Position numbers and translations under genes: made by a program. Source: Micromonospora pallida (GTDB taxonomy: Bacteria > Actinomycetota > Actinomycetes > Mycobacteriales > Micromonosporaceae). From it: a DNA stretch of 64,000 bases. The stretch's first letter is position 1. Every line of letters begins with the position of its first letter. This document shows, in pieces, positions 51,340-59,158 of the stretch. Below the pieces are notes generated by a model, which worked only from the letters and a program-made list of their open reading frames with translations, ran no database searches and was not told the origin of the DNA. The DNA lies in assembly GCF_900090325.1 (NCBI RefSeq), contig NZ_FMHW01000002.1:6821001-6885000 (forward strand), read 5' to 3'.

Positions 51340-51782
51340 CTTGGTCCTCCAGAAGGCGGGTGGGCGGTGCCCGATCCCCGCTATATCCGTCCTCAGTGGA
51401 GGGACGGGATGGGTCTGCCGTACGGTGTGCGCGAAGCCTGCAAAACCTTGCCAATGTCGAGGCCCCGTGGTCAAGCGCGGGTGGCCTGGGCGTTTCGGGA
51501 TAGCCGTCCCACATGCTGGCGGCAACGGAGGTTTGCAAATGCTCACTTAGCAGAAGCGGACGAATACTGTGGATCATCTGCCCTGTTCAGGGGCATGTGG
51601 AAATGAAGGTAATAGTTGACCAGTTCAGCGGTTTGGCGCTCGGCTAACGTTTCCTGTCTCACTGCGGCTTCCCAAATCCGATCTCTTCTGATGAAATCGC
51701 GGCCGTGCCGCGCGTGGCGCTGTCCGCTGCACCAGGCGCGGGTCGGCGGGTCATGCGTGGAAGAAACGACGGAGGCGATGTC
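51340..51782. other. Divergent intergenic region before the conservon
   Basis: No gene is seen in these 443 bases. The stretch is less GC-rich near 51530-51700. It contains a -10-like TAACGT at 51645-51650 ahead of cvnA, with a distant TTGACC at 51616. On the other strand a TATA-like segment near 51382 could serve the lipoprotein gene. None of these is a strong promoter match. Confidence 0.45.
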
Positions 51783-54700
51783 GTGAGCACCGCACCTACG
51801 ACCCTGCCCGAGAGCGGTCAGCCCACTCAGGAGAAGCGACGGCGTCGGCTACCCCGGCTGCGCGACGCGCGGATCCGGTCCAAGCTGGCGCTGATCCTCG
51901 TCGTGCCGGTCGCCGCGGTCATCGCGCTGGCCACCGTACGTCTCGTCTCGGTCGGTGAGGGCGCCTACGAGGCCAACGCGGCCCGCACGTTGACCGCGTT
52001 GTCGGTCGACATCTCGGCGCTCACCCAGGACCTGCACCGGGAGCGGATGGCGGCCGCCACCTACCTCGCCTCGCCCGCCGCCAAGCCGGACTCGTTCAAC
52101 CTGCACGTCCGTCGTACGGACCAGCGGGTCGAGCAGTACAACGCCCAGCGGCGCGAGCTGGGCGAGCCGCCCACGGCGGTCCGCGACCGGCTCCGGATCA
52201 TCGACGACCACCTGGCCACCCTCAACGCCACCCGGCAGGAGGTGGTGGACCGGCGGCAGATGCCGGTCTCCGCGGCCGTGCTGCGGTACGGCGTCGTCCT
52301 GGCCGACATGGTCGCCTACGGTGACGCGTTGGCCCAGCTCCCCGGTGACGGCGCGCTCGCCGACAGCCGCCGGGCGGTCGCCGCGTTCGGCCGCGCCAAG
52401 GCGGCCGTGGCCGAGGAAGAGGCGGTCGCCTTCTCCGCGCTCGCCGCCAACCGGATCGACGAGGAGCAGTTCTCCTCCTTCGTCGCCACGCTCACCAGCC
52501 AGCAGGAGGCGCTGGTCGCGTTCACCCTCGCCGCAGACCCGACCCAGCGTTCCCTGGTCGACAACACGGTCACCGGTGACGCGGTGGTCCTCGCCGACCG
52601 GGTCGGGGCCGACATCACCCGCTCCGTCGGGCAGCCGCGCGCCCTGGTCCGGGCCGAGGACGCGACCTTCGCCATCGGCGCGGTCAACGACCTGATGCGC
52701 TGGACCGAGGTGCAGCTTCAGGACCGGCTCTTCAACCAGACCAACGACGCCCGCACGGCGGTCATCCGGCAGGCCGTCGTCGAGTCGCTGCTGGTGCTAC
52801 TCACCCTCGTCATCGCCGTCACCCTCGCCATCGTGCTGGCCCGGTCGCTCAACCACTCGCTGCGCCGGCTCCGGGAGGGCGCGCTCTCGGTGGCCAACCA
52901 CGACCTGCCGGAGGCGGTCAAGCGGCTGCAGGACATGGGCAACGTCGGTGACAACGGCGTGGAGGAGGTCGTCAGGGAGGTCCGCGACCCGATCAAGCTG
53001 ACCAACAAGGACGAGGTCGGCCAGGTGGCGCTCGCCTTCAACGTGGTTCACCGGGAGGCGGTCCGGATCGCGGCCGAGCAGGCCGCCCTGCGGGCCAGCG
53101 TCTCGGCGATGTTCCTCAGCCTGGCCCGCCGTAGTCAGACCCTGGTCGACCGGATGATCGGCGAGCTGGACGCCATCGAACGTGGCGAGGAGGACCCGAA
53201 GCGGCTCGCCCAGCTCTTCGAGCTGGACCACCTGGCCACCCGAATGCGCCGCAACGACGAGAACCTGCTGGTCCTCGCCGGTGCCGACTCGGCCGTGCCG
53301 CGTCGCGACGACGCGCTCCTGGTGGACGTGCTGCGCGCCGCCCAGTCCGAGGTGGAGCTCTACAACCGGATCGAGTTCGGCACCGTCGACACCGACATCT
53401 CGGTCGCCGCGCACGCCGTCAACGACGTGGTCCGGCTCGTTGCCGAGCTGCTCGACAACGCCACCCGGTTCTCCCCGCCGACCACCACGGTGGTCGCCGA
53501 CGGTCGGCGGATCCGGGACTACGTGCTGATCCAGATCGAGGACCGGGGTCTCGGCCTCACCGACGAGCAGCTCGACTCGCTCAACCGGCGGTTGGCCGCC
53601 CCGTCGACCGTGGACGTCGCCGCGTTCCGGCTGATGGGTCTCGCCGTGGTCAGCCGGCTGGCCTCCCGCTACGGCATCCGGGTGGAGCTGCGGCGCAACG
53701 TGGAGGGCGGCACCGTCGCCCAGGTCACCCTGCCGAACTCGACCGTGGTGCTGCCGCAGGGTCGCGGCGGTGGTCGGGACCAGGCCCTGCCCCGGCCGCG
53801 TCAGCCGCTCGCCGTCGAGCAGGCCCCGGCGGCCGGGCCGCCGGCCCCGTTCGGCGACCCGCTGGCCGGTGCCGGGCGTACCTCGTCGGCCATCCTGACC
53901 AGCGACCAGTGGCGTACCAACCCGACGCCGACCCGGTGGCCGGCCTCGAACGAGGCTCGCGACACCGGACCGGCGGTGAACGTGGGCGGACACACCACGG
54001 CCAGCCCGTCCCTGGCCGGCTCGGCGTTCAACCCGACGGCGCCGGCCACCGGCAACGGACTGGCGGGAACGCCGACCACCGCGTTCCCGACCCTCAACCC
54101 GCTGCCGCAGCGGAGCCCGGCGCAGGACCGGCCGCAGCCGACGCAGCCGCCCTCGGCGCTGCCCGCCGGCCCGGTGGCCGGGCCGGTCGTCACCCCGTCG
54201 CCGGCGGTCGCCCCGCTCGCCCCACCGCCGTCGGTCGCCCCGCTCACCGCGCCCGCCGTGCCGGCGCGGCGCCCGGACGAGCCGGCCGAGGCGCCGATCT
54301 TCCGGGAGATGGAGACCGCCTGGTTCCGGACGCACGGCAACGACGCGACGGCGATCTTCGCCCGTCCGCAGTTCGACGAGCCGGTGGCGAGCGCGCCGGC
54401 CGCCGCCCCGACCACGGAGGTGCCGCAGCTGCCGAAGCTGCCCGGCCGCACGCCGGGTGCCACGGTTGCTCCGGCGACGCAGCCGCCACCGCCGTCGTAC
54501 ACGCCGCCGGCCGTGCCGACGGCACCCACGCCGGCACCGGTCCTCGAGCCGGTCGCCACCCCGCCCGTCCCGGCTCCGGAACCGACGCCGATCCCCGCCC
54601 CGGTGGCCCAGGCCGAACCGGTGCCGGCTCCGGCCCCGGCCAGCGCGGACAGTTGGCGTACGGCGGCGGACGAGGGATGGTCGCGGGCGGTGAAGGCCGC

Positions 54701-54923
54701 CGAGCCGGCACCCTCCGGTACCACCCGGTCCGGGCTACCGAAGCGGGTTCCGCAGGCGCAGCTCGTTCCCGGCGGCGTCGAGCCCAAGGGCACCCGGGCC
54801 AGCACCCGGCGTACCCCTGACGAAGTACGCGGTCTGCTGTCGGCCTACCACCGCGGTGTACAGCGCGGTCGGACGGCCGGTGCGGACCTGAACAGCAATT
54901 CGACCAAGGAGACGAGCCGATGA
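51783..54923 (+). CDS. cvnA: Conservon sensor histidine kinase-like protein CvnA
   Basis: This 1046-residue membrane protein is the first component of a conservon, the G-protein-like signalling system of actinobacteria. A first span near residues 38-60 and a second near 330-350 flank an external nitrate/nitrite-sensing-type helical domain. A HAMP-like segment and an ATPase domain follow, with AELLDNATRFSPP and EDRGLGL as N and G1 boxes. The last ~370 residues are a Pro/Ala-rich tail. The phospho-acceptor His of ordinary kinases is not evident. GTG 51783 has GGAGG seven bases ahead. Confidence 0.9.
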   Translation: MSTAPTTLPESGQPTQEKRRRRLPRLRDARIRSKLALILVVPVAAVIALATVRLVSVGEGAYEANAARTLTALSVDISALTQDLHRERMAAATYLASPAAKPDSFNLHVRRTDQRVEQYNAQRRELGEPPTAVRDRLRIIDDHLATLNATRQEVVDRRQMPVSAAVLRYGVVLADMVAYGDALAQLPGDGALADSRRAVAAFGRAKAAVAEEEAVAFSALAANRIDEEQFSSFVATLTSQQEALVAFTLAADPTQRSLVDNTVTGDAVVLADRVGADITRSVGQPRALVRAEDATFAIGAVNDLMRWTEVQLQDRLFNQTNDARTAVIRQAVVESLLVLLTLVIAVTLAIVLARSLNHSLRRLREGALSVANHDLPEAVKRLQDMGNVGDNGVEEVVREVRDPIKLTNKDEVGQVALAFNVVHREAVRIAAEQAALRASVSAMFLSLARRSQTLVDRMIGELDAIERGEEDPKRLAQLFELDHLATRMRRNDENLLVLAGADSAVPRRDDALLVDVLRAAQSEVELYNRIEFGTVDTDISVAAHAVNDVVRLVAELLDNATRFSPPTTTVVADGRRIRDYVLIQIEDRGLGLTDEQLDSLNRRLAAPSTVDVAAFRLMGLAVVSRLASRYGIRVELRRNVEGGTVAQVTLPNSTVVLPQGRGGGRDQALPRPRQPLAVEQAPAAGPPAPFGDPLAGAGRTSSAILTSDQWRTNPTPTRWPASNEARDTGPAVNVGGHTTASPSLAGSAFNPTAPATGNGLAGTPTTAFPTLNPLPQRSPAQDRPQPTQPPSALPAGPVAGPVVTPSPAVAPLAPPPSVAPLTAPAVPARRPDEPAEAPIFREMETAWFRTHGNDATAIFARPQFDEPVASAPAAAPTTEVPQLPKLPGRTPGATVAPATQPPPPSYTPPAVPTAPTPAPVLEPVATPPVPAPEPTPIPAPVAQAEPVPAPAPASADSWRTAADEGWSRAVKAAEPAPSGTTRSGLPKRVPQAQLVPGGVEPKGTRASTRRTPDEVRGLLSAYHRGVQRGRTAGADLNSNSTKETSR

Positions 54924-55327
54924 ACAGGCCAGCGGCTATGCAGGACATGGGTTGGCTGCTCACCAACTTCGCCGACAGCGTGGCGGGTATCGCCCACGTC
55001 GTCGCGGTGTCCGCGGACGGGCTGCTGCTCGCCTCCTCGCGTGACCTGCCGGGAGACCGCGCGGACCAGCTCGCCGCGATCACCTCCGGTGTGGTCAGCC
55101 TGACCGAGGGCGCGGCCCGGATGTTCAGCGCCGGTGGCGTGCTCCAGACGGTCATCGAGATGGACAGCGGGTACCTGTTCCTGATGTCCATCAGCGATGG
55201 CTCGTCGATGGCGGTGCTCGCCGCCCGCAGCTGCGACGTCGGCCAGGTCGGATACGAGATGGCGCTGCTGGTGGAACGGGTCGGGGCGGCGCTGGTGCCG
55301 CTGCCCCGAGAGGCCGTGGTCCGGTAG
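54920..55327 (+). CDS. cvnB: Roadblock/LC7 protein CvnB
   Basis: The 135-residue protein has the roadblock/LC7 fold typical of regulators of small GTPases. QDMGWLLTNFADSVAGIAHV and AVSADGLLLASS are family motifs. In conservons it links the kinase-like CvnA with the GTPase CvnD. ATG 54920 overlaps the cvnA stop by four bases. Confidence 0.92.
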   Translation: MNRPAAMQDMGWLLTNFADSVAGIAHVVAVSADGLLLASSRDLPGDRADQLAAITSGVVSLTEGAARMFSAGGVLQTVIEMDSGYLFLMSISDGSSMAVLAARSCDVGQVGYEMALLVERVGAALVPLPREAVVR

Positions 55328-55373
55328 TAGCCGACGAGCAGAGTTACCCGGTGCCGACAGGCGGCGCCGGCGG

Positions 55374-55389
55374 AAGGAGGTGATCGCGA
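55374..55389 (+). promoter_or_regulatory. Unusually perfect ribosome binding site of cvnC
   Basis: AAGGAGGTGATC at 55374-55385 is fully complementary to the 3' end of bacterial 16S rRNA over 12 bases, four bases before ATG 55390. Other genes here match five to seven bases. It may offset the 62-base gap that breaks coupling with cvnB. Confidence 0.8.
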
Positions 55390-55755
55390 ATGGACCGGAG
55401 GCGAGAGGACCCGCGCGGCGCGTTGGTGCGTCCGTACGCGGTCACCCGGGGACGAACAGAGCCGCGCCAGGACATTGCCCTGGAGGCGGTGATGACGGCG
55501 AGCCCCACCGCCGTCGCCGAATCCCGATTCGCCGGCCATGACAAGCATCGCATCGCCACGATCTGCGAGGGGCGTCCGCAGTCTCTGGCGGAGATCGCCG
55601 CGTACACCCGTATGCCGCTGGGCGTGGCCCGGGTACTGGTCGCCGACATGGTGGCCGAGAGTCTGCTGACGCTACACACTGCCGCTCCCGCCGAGGCGTA
55701 CGAGGAGCGGATGGAACTGCTTGAGAGGGTGCTAAGTGGACTTCGCAGGCTATGA
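55390..55755 (+). CDS. cvnC: DUF742 protein CvnC
   Basis: The 121-residue protein is the DUF742 component of the conservon, a winged-helix-like domain (RPYAVTRGRTEP, then ICEGRPQSLAEIAAYTRMPL and VARVLVADM). It is thought to join the CvnA-B-D complex. It overlaps cvnD by 20 bases. Confidence 0.92.
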   Translation: MDRRREDPRGALVRPYAVTRGRTEPRQDIALEAVMTASPTAVAESRFAGHDKHRIATICEGRPQSLAEIAAYTRMPLGVARVLVADMVAESLLTLHTAAPAEAYEERMELLERVLSGLRRL

Positions 55756-56365
55756 CCCCGCCGGGGCACGCCGTAACCGGGGTATCACCTCCGCGAAGAT
55801 CGTGATCGCGGGCGGGTTCGGCGTGGGCAAGACAACCCTGGTCGGCGCGGTCTCGGAGATCACCCCGCTGACCACCGAGGCGGTGATGACGGCGGCGGGC
55901 GTCGGTATCGACGACCCGTCCAAGGTGCCGGGGAAGCAGACCACCACGGTCGCCATGGACTTCGGCCGGATCACCATGGCCGAGGACCTGATCCTCTATC
56001 TCTTCGGCACCCCGGGCCAGACCCGGTTCTGGTTCATGTGGGACGAGATCATCAAGGGTGCGGTGGGGGCCGCCGTGCTGGTGGACACCCGCCGGATCAC
56101 GGACGCGTTCGCGCCGCTGGACTACTTCGAGAACCGCAAGCTGCCGTACGTGGTGGCGCTCAACAGCTTCGACGGCGCGCCGCGTTACGACCTGGAGGAG
56201 GTCCGGGAGGCGCTGGCGATCTCGCCCCAGGTGCCGCTGATCCTGACCGACGCCCGGCACCGGGAGTCGGTCAAGCAGGTCCTGGTGAACGTCGTCCAGC
56301 ACGCCATGCTCCGCCTCCAGTCCGAGCACGGCCGGGGTCGCGGCTACCCCGCCCCGGTCGGCTGA
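55736..56365 (+). CDS. cvnD: Conservon GTPase CvnD
   Basis: The 209-residue protein is a Ras-like GTPase of the MglA/Gtr type. The P-loop is GGFGVGKTTL near residues 26-35. The switch regions include TVAMDFGRI and FGTPGQTRFW, and NSFD stands for the NKxD base-specificity motif. GTG 55736 lies inside the end of cvnC, so expression is coupled. It completes the four-gene conservon. A palindromic element starts ten bases after its stop. Confidence 0.93.
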   Translation: MDFAGYDPAGARRNRGITSAKIVIAGGFGVGKTTLVGAVSEITPLTTEAVMTAAGVGIDDPSKVPGKQTTTVAMDFGRITMAEDLILYLFGTPGQTRFWFMWDEIIKGAVGAAVLVDTRRITDAFAPLDYFENRKLPYVVALNSFDGAPRYDLEEVREALAISPQVPLILTDARHRESVKQVLVNVVQHAMLRLQSEHGRGRGYPAPVG

Positions 56366-56374
56366 CCCTGGGTT

Positions 56375-56428
56375 GGTTGCAGGGGTCCCTTGTTACTCCT
56401 TTTCGAGTAGCAGGGGACCCCTGCAACC
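56375..56428. repeat. Dispersed palindromic element, copy 3
   Basis: Arms 56375-56389 and 56414-56428 are perfect 15-bp inverted repeats. The + strand reads VAGVPCYSFSSSRGPLQP without a stop, as in the other copies. Lying just after cvnD, it may also act as a terminator. Confidence 0.88.
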
Positions 56429-56476
56429 ACTCTGGAAAGGCCCGCCAGGCCCAGTACGCCCCGGTGACACCCGCCT

Positions 56477-56553
56477 CGTCGATCATGGGGTTGTGGTGCC
56501 CGATCGGCGGCTTTTGTAGAGGCTTGTCAGGTGCCCGAACTCCATGATCGACG
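56477..56553. repeat. Second type of inverted repeat
   Basis: CGTCGATCATGG at 56477-56488 is inverted perfectly at 56542-56553. The similarity extends imperfectly on both inner sides, through GGTT and a GTGCCCGA word. The ~50-base centre is not palindromic. It may be another dispersed element type. Confidence 0.6.
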
Positions 56554-56705
56554 GGGGCGGTGTGGCCCGTTGCGTCGAGCCCACCAGTTTCGGCACCCCG
56601 CGGCACCCGTACGCCGCACCGACACCGAGCATCCCTCGTCCAGGCCTGGGCGGATGGCGGTTGCCGGCGGTACGCCGGCGATTCTCGGCAGGACGTCTCC
56701 CCGTG

Positions 56706-56945
56706 TCAGGGCTCCCGCATCCGGAGTGCTGGGTCGTTGACGAAGACCCCCTTGCCCTGCTGTCGCCGGATCACCCGTAGAGCTTCCAGCCGGGCGTAGG
56801 CCATCTGCACGGTGCCATAGCTGACGTCGTAGGTCGCTCGTGTCTCGTCGACGGACGGCAGTTGATCGCCACCCTTCAGCTTTCCGGATCTGACGTCAGC
56901 GATCACCTGATCGGCAATCTGGAGATATGCGGCTGATTCGGGCAT
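56706..56945 (-). CDS. Short GntR-family regulator
   Basis: At 79 residues this is little more than the GntR winged-helix DNA-binding domain: YLQIADQVIADVRSGKLKGG, LPSVDETRATYDVSYGTVQM and GKGVFVND. It has no effector-binding domain, so it may act as a constitutive or partner-dependent regulator. ATG 56945 has GAGGAG five bases ahead on the - strand. The DivIVA-domain gene is divergent from it and is a likely target. Confidence 0.85.
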   Translation of the reverse strand: MPESAAYLQIADQVIADVRSGKLKGGDQLPSVDETRATYDVSYGTVQMAYARLEALRVIRRQQGKGVFVNDPALRMREP

Positions 56946-57104
56946 GTCACTCCTCGTGTGGCAACCCGAATTCGATCACATACCGCTGATGAGGGCTGCG
57001 GTGGCAGGGCCGGGCGGGTCGGCGCATGCCGGCGTGCGGCGACCCGCCCTTCCCCGCACCAACCGCACGGACCCTCCGCTCTCCCCGCCCCGGAAAGGAC
57101 CGAC

Positions 57105-57380
57105 GTGGCCCAGGTGTATCGCTCCGGACAGCCCTACGGCACCGGCCTGCCGAACCGGTTGACTCCGCACGAGGTACGCACCCGCGAGTTCAGCCCGCGT
57201 CGGCGCGGTGTCGATGGCGACGAGGTACGCGCGTTCCTGGTCGACGTGGCCGACGAGGTGGCCGACCTGTACCGCCGGCTGAACCTGCTCGACCAGGAGA
57301 ACGAGCGGCTCAAGCGAGTGCTGCGTGACTGGCAGACCCTGCACACGCGGGAGTGCCGGCCCAACCGGGGGCACTGGTAG
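57105..57380 (+). CDS. Small DivIVA-domain protein
   Basis: The 91-residue protein carries a DivIVA-like membrane-curvature domain: LTPHEVRTREFSPRRRGVDG, then a helix DEVRAFLVDVADEVADLYRR and a short coiled coil ENERLKRVL. Full DivIVA/Wag31 has a much longer coiled coil, so this is an accessory member. GTG 57105 follows GGAAAGGA at 57092-57099. A small unknown gene follows by two bases. Confidence 0.85.
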   Translation: MAQVYRSGQPYGTGLPNRLTPHEVRTREFSPRRRGVDGDEVRAFLVDVADEVADLYRRLNLLDQENERLKRVLRDWQTLHTRECRPNRGHW

Positions 57381-57382
57381 CC

Positions 57383-57643
57383 ATGCGCCCCAAGCCCGGC
57401 GACCTGCTGCGGGTCGACGGTTGTGCCTCGGTGCAGTTCGGCGGCGAACGGGCGCTGACGCTGAGGGTGGTGGCCGTGCACCTCGACCGGCCCACCTTCG
57501 ACGGCTGGGTCTGGTTGACCGGCTACGTGCTCGACGCCGCCGGCCTCGCCACCACCAAGCGGGAACTCTTCGTCCAGTTCGCCGGCCTGCATCCACTGCG
57601 ACACGTGCTCGCGCCCACCGGTCAGTCCACCCGGAGGCGGTAG
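57383..57643 (+). CDS. Small conserved-looking protein, unknown
   Basis: The 86-residue protein from ATG 57383 begins RPKPGDLLRVDGCASVQFGG and has a beta-rich pattern (LTLRVVAVHLDR, WVWLTGYVLD) suggesting a small barrel. No family is recognised. It follows the DivIVA-domain gene by two bases, and its 3' end overlaps the end of the opposite-strand nnaR by 22 bases. Confidence 0.7.
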   Translation: MRPKPGDLLRVDGCASVQFGGERALTLRVVAVHLDRPTFDGWVWLTGYVLDAAGLATTKRELFVQFAGLHPLRHVLAPTGQSTRRR

Positions 57644-58710
57644 CCGCGTTTGACGACGGTCTGCACCACGCGGGGGGCGTCGAGGCTCGCCCGGATCCGG
57701 GCCACCGCCATCTCCACCGCGTGCTCGTCCGCGCCGCGTGGCAGGGTGCGCAGCAGGGCGGTCCGGGAGAACACCCGGCCCGGGGAGCGGGCCAGCGCCC
57801 GGAGCACCGCCATCGGCGCCGGGGCGAGCGGGCGTAGCTCCCCGTCGATCACCGCCGCGTGGCCGCGCAGGGTGAGCTGGTGGCCGGCCGCCCGCAGGGT
57901 CACCGTACGACGGGGCAGCTCGTCGACGATGTGCCGGACCAACGCGCCGAGCCGGGCCCGGGCGGGCACACTCACCGGCACGCCCCGGCGCTGCAACGGC
58001 TCGGCGGTGACCGCCCCGACGCAACTGGCCAGCACGTCGCCGCGGAACGCCCCGAGGACCGCCTCGGCCCGGTCCCCGGCGGCCCGGAGCATCGCCTCCG
58101 CCGCCGGAGCCGAGGTGAAGGTGACCGCGTCGACCAGTCGAGAAGCGACCAGGTCGACGAGGCGGTGCAGGGGAGCGGAGTCGGTGGGCGGGGCCCACCG
58201 GTAGACCGGCACCTCGATCACCGTCGCCCCGGCCGACTCCAGCGCCTCGGTGCACTCCGGCTGGCGCTCGCCGTGCAGCTGCATGGCGATCACCTGACCC
58301 GCCACCCCGCGCCGACGCAGGTGGTCGACCACCTCCTCGCAGCTCTCCGAGTCCGGTGACCACTGGTCGTGCAGGCCGGCTGCCCGGATCGCGCCGCGTG
58401 CCTTGGGTCCCCGGGTCACCACGTACGTGTCGGCCAGCACCGACCGCAGCGACTCGGCCAGCCCCCACCCCTCGGCCGCCTCCAACCATCCGCGCATGCC
58501 GATGCCGGTGTTGGCCATCAGGATGTCCGGTGGCCGTTGGAGGCAGGCGCGGGTGGCCTCGCGCAGGTCGCTGTCGTCGGCGAGCGGCACGATCCGCAGT
58601 GCCGGGGCGAGCACCACCCGTGCGCCGCGCCGCTCCAGCATCGCGGCGAGTTCGTCGCGCCGCCGGTCTGCGGTCACGCCGATGGTGAAGCCGGCCAGCT
58701 CGTCAGCCAC
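57622..58710 (-). CDS. nnaR: HemD-like plus winged-helix regulator NnaR
   Basis: The 362-residue protein joins a uroporphyrinogen-III-synthase-like domain (about residues 1-255) to a C-terminal OmpR-type winged helix (LAPAPMAVLRALARSPGRVF, DEHAVEMAVARIRASL, VVQTVVKRGYRLRV). This architecture next to nirBD matches NnaR of Streptomyces, an activator of nitrate and nitrite assimilation genes. The HemD domain may also sense or make siroheme precursors. GTG 58710 overlaps the nirD stop, so it is the last gene of the operon. Confidence 0.88.
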   Translation of the reverse strand: MADELAGFTIGVTADRRRDELAAMLERRGARVVLAPALRIVPLADDSDLREATRACLQRPPDILMANTGIGMRGWLEAAEGWGLAESLRSVLADTYVVTRGPKARGAIRAAGLHDQWSPDSESCEEVVDHLRRRGVAGQVIAMQLHGERQPECTEALESAGATVIEVPVYRWAPPTDSAPLHRLVDLVASRLVDAVTFTSAPAAEAMLRAAGDRAEAVLGAFRGDVLASCVGAVTAEPLQRRGVPVSVPARARLGALVRHIVDELPRRTVTLRAAGHQLTLRGHAAVIDGELRPLAPAPMAVLRALARSPGRVFSRTALLRTLPRGADEHAVEMAVARIRASLDAPRVVQTVVKRGYRLRVD

Positions 58711-59158
58711 CGTGCCCCCCGAGGCGCCCCCCGACCCCGGCGACCGCCGGCTCGGCTGTCCCCGCCCTGCCGGGCGACACCCCGCCCGCTGTCGGCGCGT
58801 GCGGCGCTACCCCGCCCGCTGTCGGCCCGTGCAGACGGACCTCGACCAGGCCGTCGCGGCAGCGCACCCCGTGCCGGGGCACGGCTGCCCCGGGGCGGTC
58901 GAGGCACTCGCCGGTGCGCAGGTCGTACACCTGCTTGTGCAGCGGCGACGCGAGGGTCGGCACCCCGTCCCGGCTGCCCACGATGCCCCGGGAGAGGACG
59001 TACGCGCCGGAGAGCGGGTCGCGGTTGTCCAGTGCGAACAGCCCGTCGGGGGTGCGGAACAGGGCCACCTGCGCCCCGTCGACCAGAGCGGCGACGCCCC
59101 GGTCCAGCTCCAGCCGGTCGTACGCGCAGACCGGGGTCCAGCCGTGCGTCGTGCTCAT
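58703..59158 (-). CDS. nirD: Nitrite reductase small subunit
   Basis: The 151-residue protein has the NirD Rieske-like fold without the Cys/His cluster ligands: VALFRTPDGLFALDNRDPLS and ASPLHKQVYDLRTGECLD. The core ends near residue 110. The tail holds a 10-residue duplication (PTAGGV units; DNA repeat 58779-58808 and 58809-58838) not expected in the family. ATG 59158 overlaps nirB by four bases. Confidence 0.92.
   Translation of the reverse strand: MSTTHGWTPVCAYDRLELDRGVAALVDGAQVALFRTPDGLFALDNRDPLSGAYVLSRGIVGSRDGVPTLASPLHKQVYDLRTGECLDRPGAAVPRHGVRCRDGLVEVRLHGPTAGGVAPHAPTAGGVSPGRAGTAEPAVAGVGGRLGGHGG

Larger units (their letters stand above)
56366..56705. other. Gene-free region with two palindromic repeats
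   Basis: These 340 bases between cvnD and the convergent GntR gene carry copy 3 of the dispersed element (56375-56428) and another inverted repeat (56477-56553). The rest (56554-56705) shows no coding or regulatory pattern I can support. Confidence 0.6.
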
